Assembly (NCBI GenBank): GCA_017311185.1
Contig: JAESUZ010004136.1
Coordinates: forward strand, 434,001 to 498,000
Length of the DNA: 64,000 bases
Direction: 5' to 3'
Source of the DNA: Proteles cristata cristata
Lineage: Eukaryota; Chordata; Mammalia; Carnivora; Hyaenidae
Shown: positions 16,550 through 28,050 of the stretch, piece by piece
How positions within the stretch are numbered: the stretch's first letter is position 1
Layout of the letters: each line of letters starts with the position of its first letter
Translations under genes and position numbers: made by a program
Notes under the pieces: model-generated
Seen by the model: only the letters and a program-made list of their open reading frames with translations
Database searches by the model: none
What the model was told of the DNA's origin: nothing

Positions 16550-19280
16550 GGTAGGGACAAATGTGGGCATTTTTTTTTTTCCAGGATCCGGAGAGTTAGA
16601 GCAGATGATATCATTTTGAATCTCTTTAACGTATGGATGCGAAAGTGAATGTCGGGGTCCAAAGGAGTTCGGAAAAAGCAGGTTTCGGTGTCTCTACTTG
16701 TTATTATTCAGCTCTGTGTTGCATACACAGTAAATTTTAAGAGCAAGGGCCGAGCAGCCCTTCACAAAAACAGGCTTGATTGCTTAACGTGAAATGCGTT
16801 TTCAAAATAGTGAAATTCAAAAGGGAAAAACGTGTCATTTGCTTTTAAAGCACGTTTTGGAAACAATTGCAACCCACCTACGAAACTCTGCCCGTTTTCC
16901 TTTGTGAGACATGTGGAAAAAATATTTTTGGCAAACGTCACAGTTGTAAAAAAAAAAAAAAAATGAGGATTTCCAACAAGTGCTCGCGAGTCTCGAAGAC
17001 AAGACCAAAGTCATCGTGCGTGAAAACTCGGCAAGAAATCATTTCAATCCCTTGGCCCAAACCTTGCTAGGGCAAGAGGGTAATTTTAACTTAAGATTTA
17101 TAATAGACTTTGCGAAAATTCCTTCTAAAATCCCCATTACTGGTCTGTGTGTGACGCAGCACTGTTTCCCAAGGTGGATTTTTAAGAAGCAATTAGAATT
17201 GATCTCTAATGGAATATTATATTTGCACGTCATCATGAAAACATCATTTGACGAGAGTTTTGAACTACAAGAAGGAAGTTAACAGATGATATTCATAAAT
17301 AGCCTCTGTTTGAAAAGAACCCTTAAGAGTCAGTTAAAGGTAGTGGTGATGTTTTGCATTTGAAATGCTAGAGAAGTGTTTTGCTTTGGCACACTTTCAT
17401 TTTGCGGATCTTCTTCCTTAAACTTGCCTTTCCTCATGGAAATCCTTCAGTTATTTCGAGGTATACGGAGAAATTCTTATAGAAGCAATCACTGGAGGTG
17501 TAACCGTGGAAAGGTTTGAACAGAACATTGGTGTTGAAAAGGAGGTATTCTCAATCTGTTCATTCCTTCAACACTCATCCTCCGGTGGCCCCCTCCCCAA
17601 CTATTTGGATTCAATTTACATTTTTTATTTATAAGTCTTTGAAGATACAGAATAGCTTCAGAAGTTTATCTGCTATGTCGTTGATGGTAGAAGGTGGATC
17701 TTTTACATCATTTAGCGTTCGAGACATTTTTTGGTTTCATTGAAAATTAAAAAAATGTGTTACAAGTCATGATATACTTGTGAGAAAAACAACAAATGGG
17801 TGGAAAAAAGGGCATGAATGGGGGTGGGGATGGAGAGAGAGAGAGAGATGTAGCATTCCTGGTCAGTCTTCATAATACCTTTCTCTAATATTATGTCATT
17901 GTATTTTCCTCTTGCGCCTGTACCGAAGATCCTTGCTTTTTAAATTGGAGTAAAGGGCCACCATATAAAAATTGCTTACATTCTGGCTCTTAAGCGCCAC
18001 AGTAAAGTAAGACTGAGAAAAAGTGATCGGAGGCTTGTGTGTTTAATTCGCCAAGAATGTTAAGCTTCCTAAGATTCACCCTATGGGGCCGTGTTGGACC
18101 TTGGCACTGTTACTGTATAATTTCAAGAGATAAATAGGTATATTATAGATTTTTAAAAATCTAAGATGTAATAGGCAGTTTATTAATTGAAGGAATACAA
18201 AAATGAATTTGTCAACCTCATTCTCTCTGGGACACAATGCAGTTAATTAACATATTCTTGGGCATGTTTCTGGATTTGCTAAGCAGTGGCTCCTTTCAGA
18301 GAGGAAAACATTTAAATCTTAAAAAGTTCTCTTCTTTGGCCCAGAGAGTACTTAGCAACTCAACTTAATTTCTTCTTCTTTTTGTTAAGTCCAAGATTTG
18401 TTTCATTTCCTTCAAGGTGTCTTCCATTGCAAAAACTGATTTTCCTCTTTTCTGTGTCTAGAATCTTTTCACCTACATTATGTTATTGTCTGCTATAAAC
18501 AGACGCCTAAATAGGTCACTTTAATCACACTTTAATTATAACAGAAATGTGTATCTTCAGTATCAGTAAAAAAAAAAACAAAACAAAACTGGGAATATGG
18601 ACCTCACCCTTATATTGGTGATACTCTGAAAAGTCAGACACTGAACACCCTTAAATATTGGAGCATGATGGAAAAAAATAGTCCAACTCTGAAATGTTAT
18701 TGAGGTTTATGCAATGCCTAGAAAACCTAACGTCATCTTTTAGATATTATTTTTCTACTGGTAATTATAAGGTGTTTTACCCCAAAATGGAAATACAACC
18801 AATATATATCAATTTTGTAGCAGAAGGAGTAGCTCTGAAGTCAAACACAAGAGTAGCCAAGCCAAACCCTTTACAGTAAATATTAGGCCTTGATTCTTAA
18901 AAATATTTTAAAATTTAGATTACATACAATTTAAATTTCAGAATGACCTACCTAAACTTTCTAACAGTTAAGTGTCTCTCACAATGATGTTAATTGTGAT
19001 TGATTCTAAGTTGCAGTCTCTTTTGTAAGAAAATGATGACTTTTACATGAAAAGGTGGAGTGCTACTTAAAGTATAGACAATTCTAAACTACCTGGTAAA
19101 TAAAAACTCTTCACGAATGTGAATTTCAACTATCGAAAATCCTCACTCAAAGAGACCAATTTATCTGAATATTTCTGTTAATCATTACTTAGAAATTTTA
19201 GTTCCGTTGTACATATAAAATAAAGTATTGCTTTACTCTGAAGAATAAAGTTCAGGTTGCAGTTAGCTTTTAAACACTAG
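16550..19280. other. Non-coding AT-rich interval
   Basis: No gene or clear transposon seen. Short (GA)n near 17835 and A-runs near 16950 and 18570. Reading frames are short and without domains. Confidence 0.4.
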
Positions 19281-19289
19281 CATTGTACC

Positions 19290-19360
19290 CTTAAATGAAT
19301 ATTTATTGTGGGCCTACTACGTGCAAGAGACTTGCTAGGTGGTATGGTGAATTAAAAAAA
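19290..19360 (-). mobile_element. Old L2/MIR-like relic
   Basis: The stretch resembling 'atttattgtgggcctactacgtgc...ttgctaggtg' matches the antisense of the ancient L2/MIR 3' end that usually reads 'tattgagcacctactatgtgcc'. Diverged and short; recognised from memory. Confidence 0.6.
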
Positions 19361-20734
19361 AAAATCACCTAGTAAGATCGACATACTTCATTAAATGGAG
19401 TTTCCCAAAAGCCATTAACAGAATATAAATTGAAAATGGAATTGAAATGAATACCTTTAAATGAAATTTCTAATAGTACTCCAAGATATAGGTGCGCTGT
19501 GCTTGTTTGTATCGAGTATAAGGATATGATAGTCACTTACTGTGAGACAAGTAAAACTAGTTTCAGAAGTACCTTAATATGCTTACCATACTAGCATAAA
19601 TATATGGCTCATAATAAACTCTTAATTTAAAAGGCAGGAAACCTTTTACAAATGAGCAAAGAAAAATGTTATTCAGGGATTCCTTTATGCAAAAGAGGAC
19701 ATATCTGAAAGTTTGTACGGATTGTAAGAAATTGCCTTCTTGCAGTCTCCAAATACTTTACTTAGAAATAAGGTTATAGCTTCTGATGAGGTTTAGTAGA
19801 TGAATGAAATCTAATAATTACTTTTTGTTTTAAAACCATAGTATTGGTTGCTTTTGTTTTAAAACCTTCGTATCAGAACTAATACAGAATTTTAAACACT
19901 TTATGGAAGTTAAGAACTGAGTTAAGCAAAATGCATCTAGTGTTCACATTATAGACATATCTGTCATTTTCCATACCTCATTGGAGAAATATACATCAAC
20001 AATGGATAGAGTAGACTAAATATGTGCACACACAGAAGAGAAATAAAACTTTAATTTAAAAGGAGATGAATATAAGCAATACTAACCTATGAACCAAATT
20101 TGGTTTTAGCTATTTCTTTCACAGTATCCACTTACGTGAATGATTATGGAAAAGGAAATCCAAAAATTTGGTCCCTAGGTTAAGGAATAAAGAAAATTAT
20201 AAGGAGATATATTACCCATAGAGAAAAAAAATACAGTTTCCCATTATAGTAGGGTTAGAGGTTACATCATAAAATACTTTACTTGAGTTTTTTGTGGTTT
20301 GCCTCAGATGATTAGTTCAGAGAAATAGATGAGCCCGTACGGGTACTGGGTTAGCTGCTGCTATGTGAAGAGGAATACTGTAGACAACAGGCTTTTGTTT
20401 TATTCTACAGGTACTAGATATACTTTTCCAAAGGGTACTTTGAGAACGAGGACTCAGATTTAAAGAGTAACATTATTTTAAGATAGAAATTGCCCTTTCT
20501 ATGAAGTTATTTTATAAATCCCATGGACTTTTTCCCCTGTTACCATGTATTTTTAAAAACTTACTTGAACTTTAACAATCACGGCAATTGATAAGTTTTA
20601 TCCATTCTAAGATACGAGAATTAGCATATTCATTCAATGTCATATATATGTATATGTATAGGTATGTGTGTGCATGCATGTATGGGTATATATCTCACAC
20701 AAAGGACAAATATAACTTGCTCACTGCTATATTT

Positions 20735-20800
20735 CCTGTGTCCAGAACAGTCCCTGGCTCACAGTAAATGTTCAATAAATATTTACTGAATGAATAAATA
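20735..20800 (+). mobile_element. Old L2/MIR-like 3' end relic
   Basis: Contains 'cctggctcacagtaaatg' followed by 'ttcaataaatatttactgaa', the typical sense terminus of ancient L2/MIR elements. It fits the general absence of young insertions in the first 25 kb. Confidence 0.65.
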
Positions 20801-21912
20801 ATTGTATATCTGAACTATTTTATAATGTCTGTACACTCTTCCTTTTCACTTAATATTTTATAGAAGCATAGTAAATATTACGCTTTTGGTATATAACATA
20901 AAGAGAAAAGTCTGGTATTTGAAATTACAGTGGCCTATTTATACCCATTCTGTTTTTTCTTATAATTTTCATAACTCAACATTTAATATGTTAAATATGT
21001 TTTAAGTAGTCTGACATTTTTATCAACATTTATATGTACATTTTTAATAAAATTTCTGCTTCAGATGCTATTTTTTTTATATAGAGGCCTGTTCTTACGA
21101 AATCGTGTTTTTCTCTATGTTTCTAAATTTCAAAAGTCTCTTATGAATGATGAATTTGTTTTATTTTCAGTAGAGTGAATGTTTACCTCTATTTCTTTTA
21201 TTAAGTGTTATAGAATAGGATAAAGTACCATCCTTCCTTACATATAAATTAATTCAGTTACAAGAACTAGGCTCCAATGTATTAAAAATAAAATGAATGT
21301 ATGTTTGAATAATTTAGAGCATTAAGGTTTGACAGTGATGTTTGGGAAAGGAAGTTTCACATTGATTTTAACTCAAAATTTCTCTTCATTAGAAGAGAGC
21401 CTGAGCAGGAATTGGATGCTGAATTGGTGTCACCTGTGAAAGGATGAAGATTAAAATACATAGTTAAGATACACAAAATGATACAGTTTTGTTTGAGGGT
21501 GGTTTTAATTTCATAAATATCAATGAAATTTTAAGAACATTATTATATGTTTAGAAATTTATTAAGTGTTGCCATAAGCCTCAAAAGAATTTGCATTGCA
21601 TAGGTATGTAATCTTTTAGTCATGTTTTCTTAATGAACTAATAGCTAAAAGAGAGTTCTCATTTTTATGTCTCTTACGTGTGCATTTTCCCTTAAACTTT
21701 TAGTAGATTTCCATTACTGTAGATATCTCACTTAGCTTTAAAATGTTTGAATATACTTGCTAACATATGGTTGCATTGTATAGTATCTACTATAATTCTT
21801 AAATAGATTTGTAGCAATTAATTTGAAATGGAAAAAACAGCCATGCTACCATTTTTAGTTTTCCTTTCTGAGAACATTTAGAATGCTTTTAAAGATTAAA
21901 CCAGTCATCTTT

Positions 21913-22013
21913 TGGTGACTAAGAGAACTTAGGTTCCTTCATCCTTTAGCCTTGAATAACCACATTTTCCAGATCTTTATGTTATATTGCTAATTCCTGA
22001 TTAACAACCATTT
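21913..22013 (+). repeat. Direct repeat, copy 1
   Basis: Starts tggtgact and ends ttaacaaccattt. It matches 22417-22517 base for base in long blocks (ggttccttcatccttt; attgctaattcctgattaac), with clustered differences between. See copy 2. Confidence 0.85.
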
Positions 22014-22416
22014 TTTACCTGCAAGTTATTTACCAAAGCCACGAATTCACCTTGTTAGTATGCCTGTCATTGTTAGGAACAATCTATATTCCTATTTCAT
22101 GCTAAATTTTCATAATTAGAAACTCTTTGCCTAAAATCAATCTTGGGTTTACAAGAATACATAGGGGATAGGGCAACAATGGAAGATTCTTACAGCTCAA
22201 AACTGCGCAGTATCCGGCTAATTAATCTATTCAGATAGGCCTAATCCATTTTCTATGTGTATGTGAAGAGTGAGCGCCCATCTTTCTGCCACTTAAATCA
22301 CCTTAAAAAAAACAAGAAAGTGACCTTAAATTTTCAAGAGTAAATCTGGAGTACAGAGCCAGATCAGAGAAATCCTCAAACAAAACTGGACTCCCCTATC
22401 TCAGGGTGTTATCAAT

Positions 22417-22517
22417 TGGTGACTGACTAGAACTTGGGTTCCTTCATCCTTTGGTATCATATTACGGCATTTTCCAGGTCATCACATTATATTGCTAATT
22501 CCTGATTAACAACCATT
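22417..22517 (+). repeat. Direct repeat, copy 2
   Basis: Second copy of the 101-base unit, offset by 504 bases, just upstream of the MLLT10 CpG island. I do not recognise it as a known transposon. It looks like a local segmental duplication. Confidence 0.85.
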
Positions 22518-23399
22518 TGTTCTTCTAACGGCAGGCTGAAGGTAGCCTTAGTGCTCCTCTCTAAGTATTACCCTAACCCAGGCTTTTGACCTTCAGTGTG
22601 TGATGCACTTTCATTTGTCACTGGGGCCAATGTGGTGTGTAAATGGGCTGCGGATCTGGTGGCACTTCCACTGCGCGAACTTTGGGTAGAGTCCAGGATG
22701 TGAATTTAATGGGTGGAGAAGCTGCGGCAGCATGTGAAGTTAGCGAGGCCAACTGCAGGAAGCCATGCTTCACTGCACCCTTCTTGGAAGCCAGCTCTGG
22801 AGGAAAAGGCCCGCAGGTAGGTTCTCAATGCAGAAAGATGCCCCGGGGGAGTCAGTCCCCTCCGGCTACTCTGATTAAAAAAAAAAAAAAAGCCCCTCCC
22901 TCCGGGTCTTCGGCTTCCTCCTCCCCTCCCTCCCTCGGAGGCCCCTTCCAGACGTGCACGCTCAGCCCGCGCGACCGGCGCTGCAGAAGGCGGCCCCAAC
23001 GTCCCCGCCCCCGCGTGCGCGCCCCCGCGTCCTCTCGTCGGCTCGTTCCGGCCTCGGCGCGCCGCCGGCTCCACTCGCCCCCACCCCCGAGCACACCTCG
23101 GCGGCTGCGAGCGGCGCGGGGGAGGGGAAGGGGCCGGGAGGTAGGCCGGGGCTGCAGGCCGGACGCGGCGGCGCGCACGCAAGCCTTGTCGCTCCCGGGC
23201 CTTCTCCCTCACGCCGGCCGCCGGGCGGGCGCGCACGCCGAGTGACGCTCGGAGGAGGAAGCGCAGCCCCCTTCCCCTCCCTGGCTGCCCCTGCCCCAGC
23301 GGGAGCCCCCCCAGTGCGCCTGTGCGGAGGCCTGCTTGATTATGTGTGCCCTCTCCGGGCTCCTGCGTTAGCGGCCGGGTGGAGGTGGGGAGGGAAGAC

Positions 23400-23489
23400 G
23401 ACGAGGAGGAGGAGGAGGAGGCGGAGGAGGCGGTGGAGGGGAGGTGGGGGGAGTCAGCAAGGACATGGCTCCTGACTCCTGTGCGGAAC
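23400..23489 (+). other. MLLT10: 3' part of MLLT10 non-coding exon 1 (5' UTR)
   Basis: The 3' boundary is the donor GGAAC|GTGAGT at 23489/23490. The 5' boundary is unknown and the start given is arbitrary. Splicing to 23656 places the main ATG directly after the junction. The exon contains a GAG-rich run and the start of a short upstream ORF. Intron 1 is only 166 bases (23490-23655), close to the practical minimum, and very GC-rich. Confidence 0.75.
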
Positions 23490-23666
23490 GTGAGTGACTG
23501 AGCGGCAAAGCCCGAGTGAGCGAGCGGCCGAGCGGCGGGCGGGGGCCGGGGCCGTAGGGAAGGGAGCGGGGACGCGGGTGGCTGTGCGGGGGTGGGGGGG
23601 GAAGCGCTTATTGGCTTGCATGTGTTTTTTAATGGTCCCCCCAACTCCCTCTTAGATGGTCTCTAG
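23465..23666 (+). other. Upstream ORF overlapping the MLLT10 start codon
   Basis: After splicing 23489 to 23656, ATG 23465-23467 opens an 11-codon frame (MAPDSCAEHGL) ending at TAG 23664-23666. The stop lies 11 bases past the first base of the MLLT10 ATG, so the two frames overlap. The uORF ATG has G at -3 and +4, a good context. The main ATG has A at -3 and G at +4, also good. Such an overlapping uORF would be expected to lower AF10 translation or make it depend on leaky scanning. Confidence 0.6.
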
Positions 23667-23815
23667 CGACCGGCCCGTGTCACTGGAGGACGAGGTCTCC
23701 CATAGTATGAAGGAGATGATTGGAGGCTGTTGCGTTTGCTCAGACGAGAGAGGCTGGGCCGAGAACCCGCTGGTTTATTGCGACGGGCACGGCTGCAGCG
23801 TCGCGGTGCATCAAG
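23656..23815 (+). CDS. MLLT10: MLLT10 (AF10) coding exon 1: N-terminus and start of PHD1
   Basis: MLLT10/AF10 is a nuclear chromatin reader. Its PHD-zinc-knuckle-PHD module binds unmodified histone H3 around K27, and its downstream coiled coil recruits the H3K79 methyltransferase DOT1L. This exon encodes residues 1-53 plus the first base of codon 54. It starts MVSSDRPVSLEDEVSHSMKE and carries the first PHD zinc ligands: C25, C28, C42, C47 and H52. The ATG is the first three bases after the acceptor CCTCTTAG. The donor is CATCAAG|GTAAAC, phase 1. The gene is a recurrent fusion partner in leukaemia (KMT2A, PICALM), known from the family and not from this sequence. The identity is secure from protein similarity I recall. 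Confidence 0.97.
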
Positions 23816-25020
23816 GTAAACACCCAACCGCCCGCCGGGCCGAACCCGGCCTGCTCCCAACCGTCACCGCTTCCCCCACCTTGGCAGCAACTGCCAGTTC
23901 TCCTGCCGCCCCTCCCCCCGCCCCGCCCCCGCCCCGTTCCGCGGCCCGGGATTGACTCCGAGGGTCCGCGGCGGGGCGGAGGGGGTGTGGGCTGTGCATG
24001 TGGGAGAAAGTGCGTGTGGCCTGGACTGTCATGTGATTCTGCGCTCACTCTCTCAAGTGTCATTTGGCCGCCGCCGCCTGCGCCCGGAGCCGCGGGGCTG
24101 GAGACTTTCCGAGGCGGTGGTTGGAGGCGAGGGCGGGGGGGGGGGGTTCGGTGGTGCGGGGGCCGCGGCCTGTGCCCCGGGGGGCGGCGCGGGGCTGCGT
24201 GTGCGCCCATCGGCGGTGTCGCGGTGGCCGTGGGTTTGGGCTTGGGAACGTGGAGGCCCCTCCCCCTTCCCTGGCTGCTCCTGTCTGCCGCAGTGTGTCT
24301 GGAGACTTCCTGTGGCATGGAGTTGGGCTCCGGAATGCCACTCGCTGCGCCAGGGCGGGTCGCCGAGGCAGAGGGGTGGCCTTGCCGCTTTAGATTAGGG
24401 AGCGCCGCTGCTGCACCCCCAAGCTTTCCGGCGGAGACCCTGCTGCTACGGACCCGGAGCTTCCTGCGTAGAAGACGGTGGCCTTCCGCCGCCGCGGTCG
24501 TTCTGCTGCAGGGGTGGCTCGCTGAGCTGTCCTGGGCTTGGTGGATGAGTCTGTTCAGTGGCTGTATCTGGCCGCTTCCTCAGCTAAAGGGACTGGAGAG
24601 GAGAGGAGGTAGTGGTGCGGCCAGTGACTTGGGGAGCATCTTAGCTTATTTACGGGTGTTCCCATTCGATGAGTTTTTGGATATTACAAAAAAGCCGAGG
24701 GCACTAGTAAGAGTTTTCTGGCCATTGAAGTTTCTGAGTTTTTCCACATCTTGTGATAAGGAAACAGCCTAGGTAATTTTTGGGTGGCTTTTATTCTGTC
24801 CCTGTTACCAGTCCGCCCTGCTTTCCATTTCTGAATTTGGCATAGAGTGATGTTGATACTAGTATATGGAAAGGACGCTACCAGATGAGACAGAGTTTGA
24901 AGCATAAGAGGTTGAAGTGCAATTCTTTATAGAATGAAATCTCAGAATGGGGAAGGGAGACTTGGGAGACAGTGAATTAATTATTGGAGTGCAGTTTTAA
25001 GGAACACCTAATTGCACCCT

Positions 25021-25247
25021 TTTTAAAAAATTTTTACTTATTTTTTATTTTTTTTTAGAGAGAGAGAGAGCAGTTAAGGGGCAGAGAGAGAGGGAGAGAG
25101 AGAATCCCAAGCAGACTCCACACCATCAGGATGGAGCCTAATTTAGGGATTGAACCCACGAACCATGAGATCATGACCTGGGTGGAAACCAAGAGTCGAA
25201 CCTTTAACTACCAGTCGAACCTTTAACCGACTGACGCCTGGCACATC
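25021..25247 (-). mobile_element. CanSINE, antisense to MLLT10
   Basis: First SINE met on moving into intron 2. The head at the right end is damaged: 'aaccgactgacgcctggcac' lacks the 'gagccacccag' block. A short internal duplication (agtcgaacctttaac) lies next to it. Confidence 0.85.
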
Positions 25248-25395
25248 TTTCTTTTCTTTAGGGAGTGAAAATGTGTGTTGAAACTATATACTGGTTTTAA
25301 GGTTTTAGAAATGATGTGTAGCATTTCCATCATGGTGTTCGTTGGCATTTGTGAAGGTATTTCTTATGAATTGGATCCTCAATTATCAAGTTTTA

Positions 25396-25619
25396 TTTAT
25401 TTATTTTTATGTCTTTATTTTATTTTGAGAGAGAGAGAGACAGACAGAGAGTGAGCGAGGGAGGGGCAGAGAGAGGGAGACACAGAATCAGAAGCAGGCT
25501 CCGGGCTCTGAGCTGCCAGCACAGAGCCTGATGCCGGGCTGGAACCCACGGACTGTGAAATCATGACCTGACCTGAGCCGAAGTCGGCCGCTTAACCGAC
25601 TGAGCCACCCAGGTGCCCC
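25396..25619 (-). mobile_element. CanSINE, antisense, clear target duplication
   Basis: Complete copy between 15-base direct repeats aattatcaagtttta (25381-25395 and 25620-25634). Confidence 0.95.
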
Positions 25620-25879
25620 AATTATCAAGTTTTAATGAGTAATGACATCTCCCAAAATAGAAAATGTTCATTTAAGCATAAATTGTCTTGTCTGAAATAG
25701 TACTTCTGAATTAAAATGTAAGTTTTTGGCTATTGATGCAGTGTTTCTTGACAAAACATTTTTACACTGATATATTTATAGATCTTGAAAGGAAATTTCA
25801 AGTTTAGCTTTTGGGAATTTAAAAAATTTATGTTGATTTTATAATCTGAGTGTTTTCCAGTATTTAAGATATTTTCACT

Positions 25880-26555
25880 AAAATGAACAGATCAGGAGAC
25901 TCAAGATGCTGGTGAGGATGTGGCGAAACGGGCCCCTCCTACACTGCTAGTGGGAATGTAAGCTGGTGAAACCCCTCTGGAAAACAGTATGGAGGTTCCT
26001 CAAAAAATTAACACCAGAACTCCCCTATGACCCAGCAATCGCACTGCTAGGAATTTACCCAGTGGATACAGGAGTGCTGATGCATGGGGGCGCATGTACC
26101 CCAATGTTCATAGCAGCGCTCTCAAAAACAGCCAAAACATGGAACGAGCCGAGGTGTCCATCAACTGACGAATGGATCAAGAAGATGTGGTTTATCTATA
26201 CAATGGAATACCACATGGCAATGAGAAAGAATGAAATCTGGTCATGCGTAGCAACATGGATAGAACTTGAGAGTGTTATGCTCAGCAAAATAAGTCAGGC
26301 AGAGAGGGACAGATACCATATGTTTGCTGCACGTATAGGTGGATTAGGAGGAGCTTAATGGAGGACCGTGGAGAAGGGGAAAAATAGTTGGGGAGAGGGA
26401 GGGAGGCAAACCATGAGAGACTCTTGAATGCTGAGAACAAACTGAGGGCTGATGGGGGTGGGGGAGAGGGGTGATGGGCATTGGAGGAGGACACTTGTGG
26501 GGATGAGCACTGGGTGTTATATGGAAACCAACTTGACAATAAGGAAAAATATTTT
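25880..26555 (+). mobile_element. L1 3' end: ORF2 C-terminus plus 3' UTR, sense
   Basis: A frame at 25966-26358 encodes the C-terminal part of L1 ORF2p. It carries the family hallmarks LPYDPAIALLGIYP, YTMEYHMA and MLSKISQAERDRYHM. It is followed by the L1 3' UTR and an end resembling 'ttgacaataaggaaaaa'. The 5' part is missing, as in most L1 copies, so it has no reverse transcriptase or endonuclease domain and cannot move by itself. The long open stretch suggests a fairly young insertion. Confidence 0.95.
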
Positions 26556-26737
26556 CAAGCTTTCTTTGAGCGAGTTCATGTGAGAATGTCAGTGGGATGT
26601 TAGCGTTGTAGGTTTTTTGGAAAATTTCAGTTCTTAAATACCAATGATTTTTTAAACTTTAGAGTGTGATTTAGATATACTCAGATCACTTGTTGGAACA
26701 GTCACATCATATATTTAGAAACAAATATGCATTTTTA

Positions 26738-26964
26738 ATTTTTTATATGTATTTTTTTAATGTTTTATTTATTTCTGAGAGAGAGCGAGAGACAGCGTGA
26801 ATAGGGGAGGGCCAGAGATAGGGAGACACAGCATCTGAAGCAGGCTCCAGGCTCTGAGCTAGCTGTCAGCACAGAGCTCGACGTGGGGCTCGAACCCCCA
26901 ATCTGTGAGATCGTGACCTGAGCTGAAGTTGGACGCTTACCTGACTGAGCCACCCAGGCGCCCC
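26738..26964 (-). mobile_element. CanSINE, antisense
   Basis: Ends with the intact head 'gccacccaggcgcccc' and is flanked by aaatatgca direct repeats. Confidence 0.93.
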
Positions 26965-26984
26965 AAATATGCACTTTTTAAAGT

Positions 26985-27245
26985 AATGGCTTTGAGATGT
27001 GATTCACATAGCATACTATTTACCTACTTAAAATGTACATTTCACTGGTTTTAGTACATTTACAGAGTTTTGCATTTATTGCCACCACTCAGTTGAAGAA
27101 CATTTTCATCAGCCTAACAAGAAACCTTGGACCAGTTACTCTCCATTTCTCCCCAGCACCTCCCCAACTTCCCTAGACAACCACGAGTGTAGTTTCTATT
27201 GATACATCTGTTCCATTTTATACAAATGGAATCGTTTCACGTTTA
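26985..27245 (-). mobile_element. Old L1M 3' UTR fragment, antisense
   Basis: Matches from memory the L1MB-type 3' region that runs 'attgaacattttcatca...gaaaccttgg...ctccccagc...aaatggaatc'. Strongly diverged. Confidence 0.65.
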
Positions 27246-27455
27246 ACGTTACATTTTATTTTCTTTCCTGCAATACTTGTTGCTTATTTTGACAGGTGAT
27301 TTAGAAGTACTTTCATTAGCTTTACTTAAAATGCTTTTGTATTTAAACTGCAGGATACAGGGATGAACTAATGAGTTTCTGAGTTATTCTTTGTAAAGAA
27401 CCTACGTGTTAAGTTTTACTCCAAATTCTTCCTATCCTAAAAGAATAGGTGCAAT

Positions 27456-27699
27456 TTTTTTTAGGTTTATTTATTTTGAGAGAGAGAAAGAGAGAGTGAG
27501 CAGGGAAGGGGCAGAGAGAGAATCCCAGGCAAGCTCCCCAGTGTCAGCGTGGAGCTGGAGAGGGTGTGTGTGTGTGGGAGTGATGGGGGTGGGGTGGGGT
27601 AGGGTAGGGGTGGGCCCAGCTTGAAAACATGATCTGCCAGATCATGACCTGAGCCAAAATGAGTTGGATGCTTAACTAACTGAGCCACCCAGTTACCCC
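27456..27699 (-). mobile_element. CanSINE, antisense, with GT-rich insertion
   Basis: Head 'gagccacccagttacccc'. The centre carries a G/T-rich expansion (27563-27612) not usual for the family. Flanks aataggtgcaatttt / aataagcacaattt look like an aged target duplication. Confidence 0.88.
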
Positions 27700-27970
27700 A
27701 AATAAGCACAATTTGTAATGCTTATACTTATTTAAATAAAATAACAAAAGGTTGATTCTTTAACATTCCTATTAAAATGTCACATAGTTTTTATTTGGTG
27801 GTGATAATATATACCTGATAAATAAAAATACAAAGTGTTTACATTCTTTACAAAGAAGGTATTTTATGTGAATAGTCCGAGAGGTATTTTAAGAGGGCTT
27901 TGAAAGCCCATTGGATTTTTTGTAATTCTTTACCTTTTAATATATTTTAAAATATTTTATTTCCCAATAG

Positions 27971-28050
27971 CTTGCTATGGCATTGTTCAAGTACCCACTG
28001 GACCATGGTTTTGCAGGAAATGTGAATCTCAGGAGAGAGCAGCCAGAGTG
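27971..28050 (+). CDS. MLLT10: MLLT10 coding exon 2: remainder of PHD1
   Basis: Acceptor TTCCCAATAG|CTTGC, donor GAGTG|GTAAGA. It completes codon 54 as Ala and encodes ACYGIVQVPTGPWFCRKC through ERAARV, residues 54-80. It supplies the last PHD1 ligands C55, C68 and C71 of the C4HC3 set, so all eight zinc ligands of PHD1 are present across the two exons. The 80-base length plus the 160 of the previous exon brings the frame to phase 0. The flanking introns are 4.2 kb and 33.4 kb. Confidence 0.97.

Larger units (their letters stand above)
22800..24600 (+). promoter_or_regulatory. MLLT10: MLLT10 CpG-island promoter
   Basis: Dense CpG and GC boxes surround the non-coding first exon and the first coding exon. 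No TATA box is evident, as usual for a broadly expressed CpG-island gene. Low-complexity GAG/GGA runs (about 23400-23445) lie just before the exon 1 donor. The transcription start is not determinable from sequence alone. Confidence 0.8.

Noticed and set aside
22643..23644. Frames of 200 and 312 residues around the MLLT10 promoter
   Set aside because: Compositional artefacts of the CpG island. They overlap the 5' UTR exon and show no similarity that I recognise.
23656..23955. 99-residue MLLT10 read-through product
   Set aside because: After the donor at 23815/23816 the frame runs into intron sequence. It exists only if the intron is retained.
23720..24772. 350-residue plus frame over MLLT10 coding exon 1 and its intron
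   Set aside because: Wrong frame relative to the PHD finger, and a GC-rich artefact.
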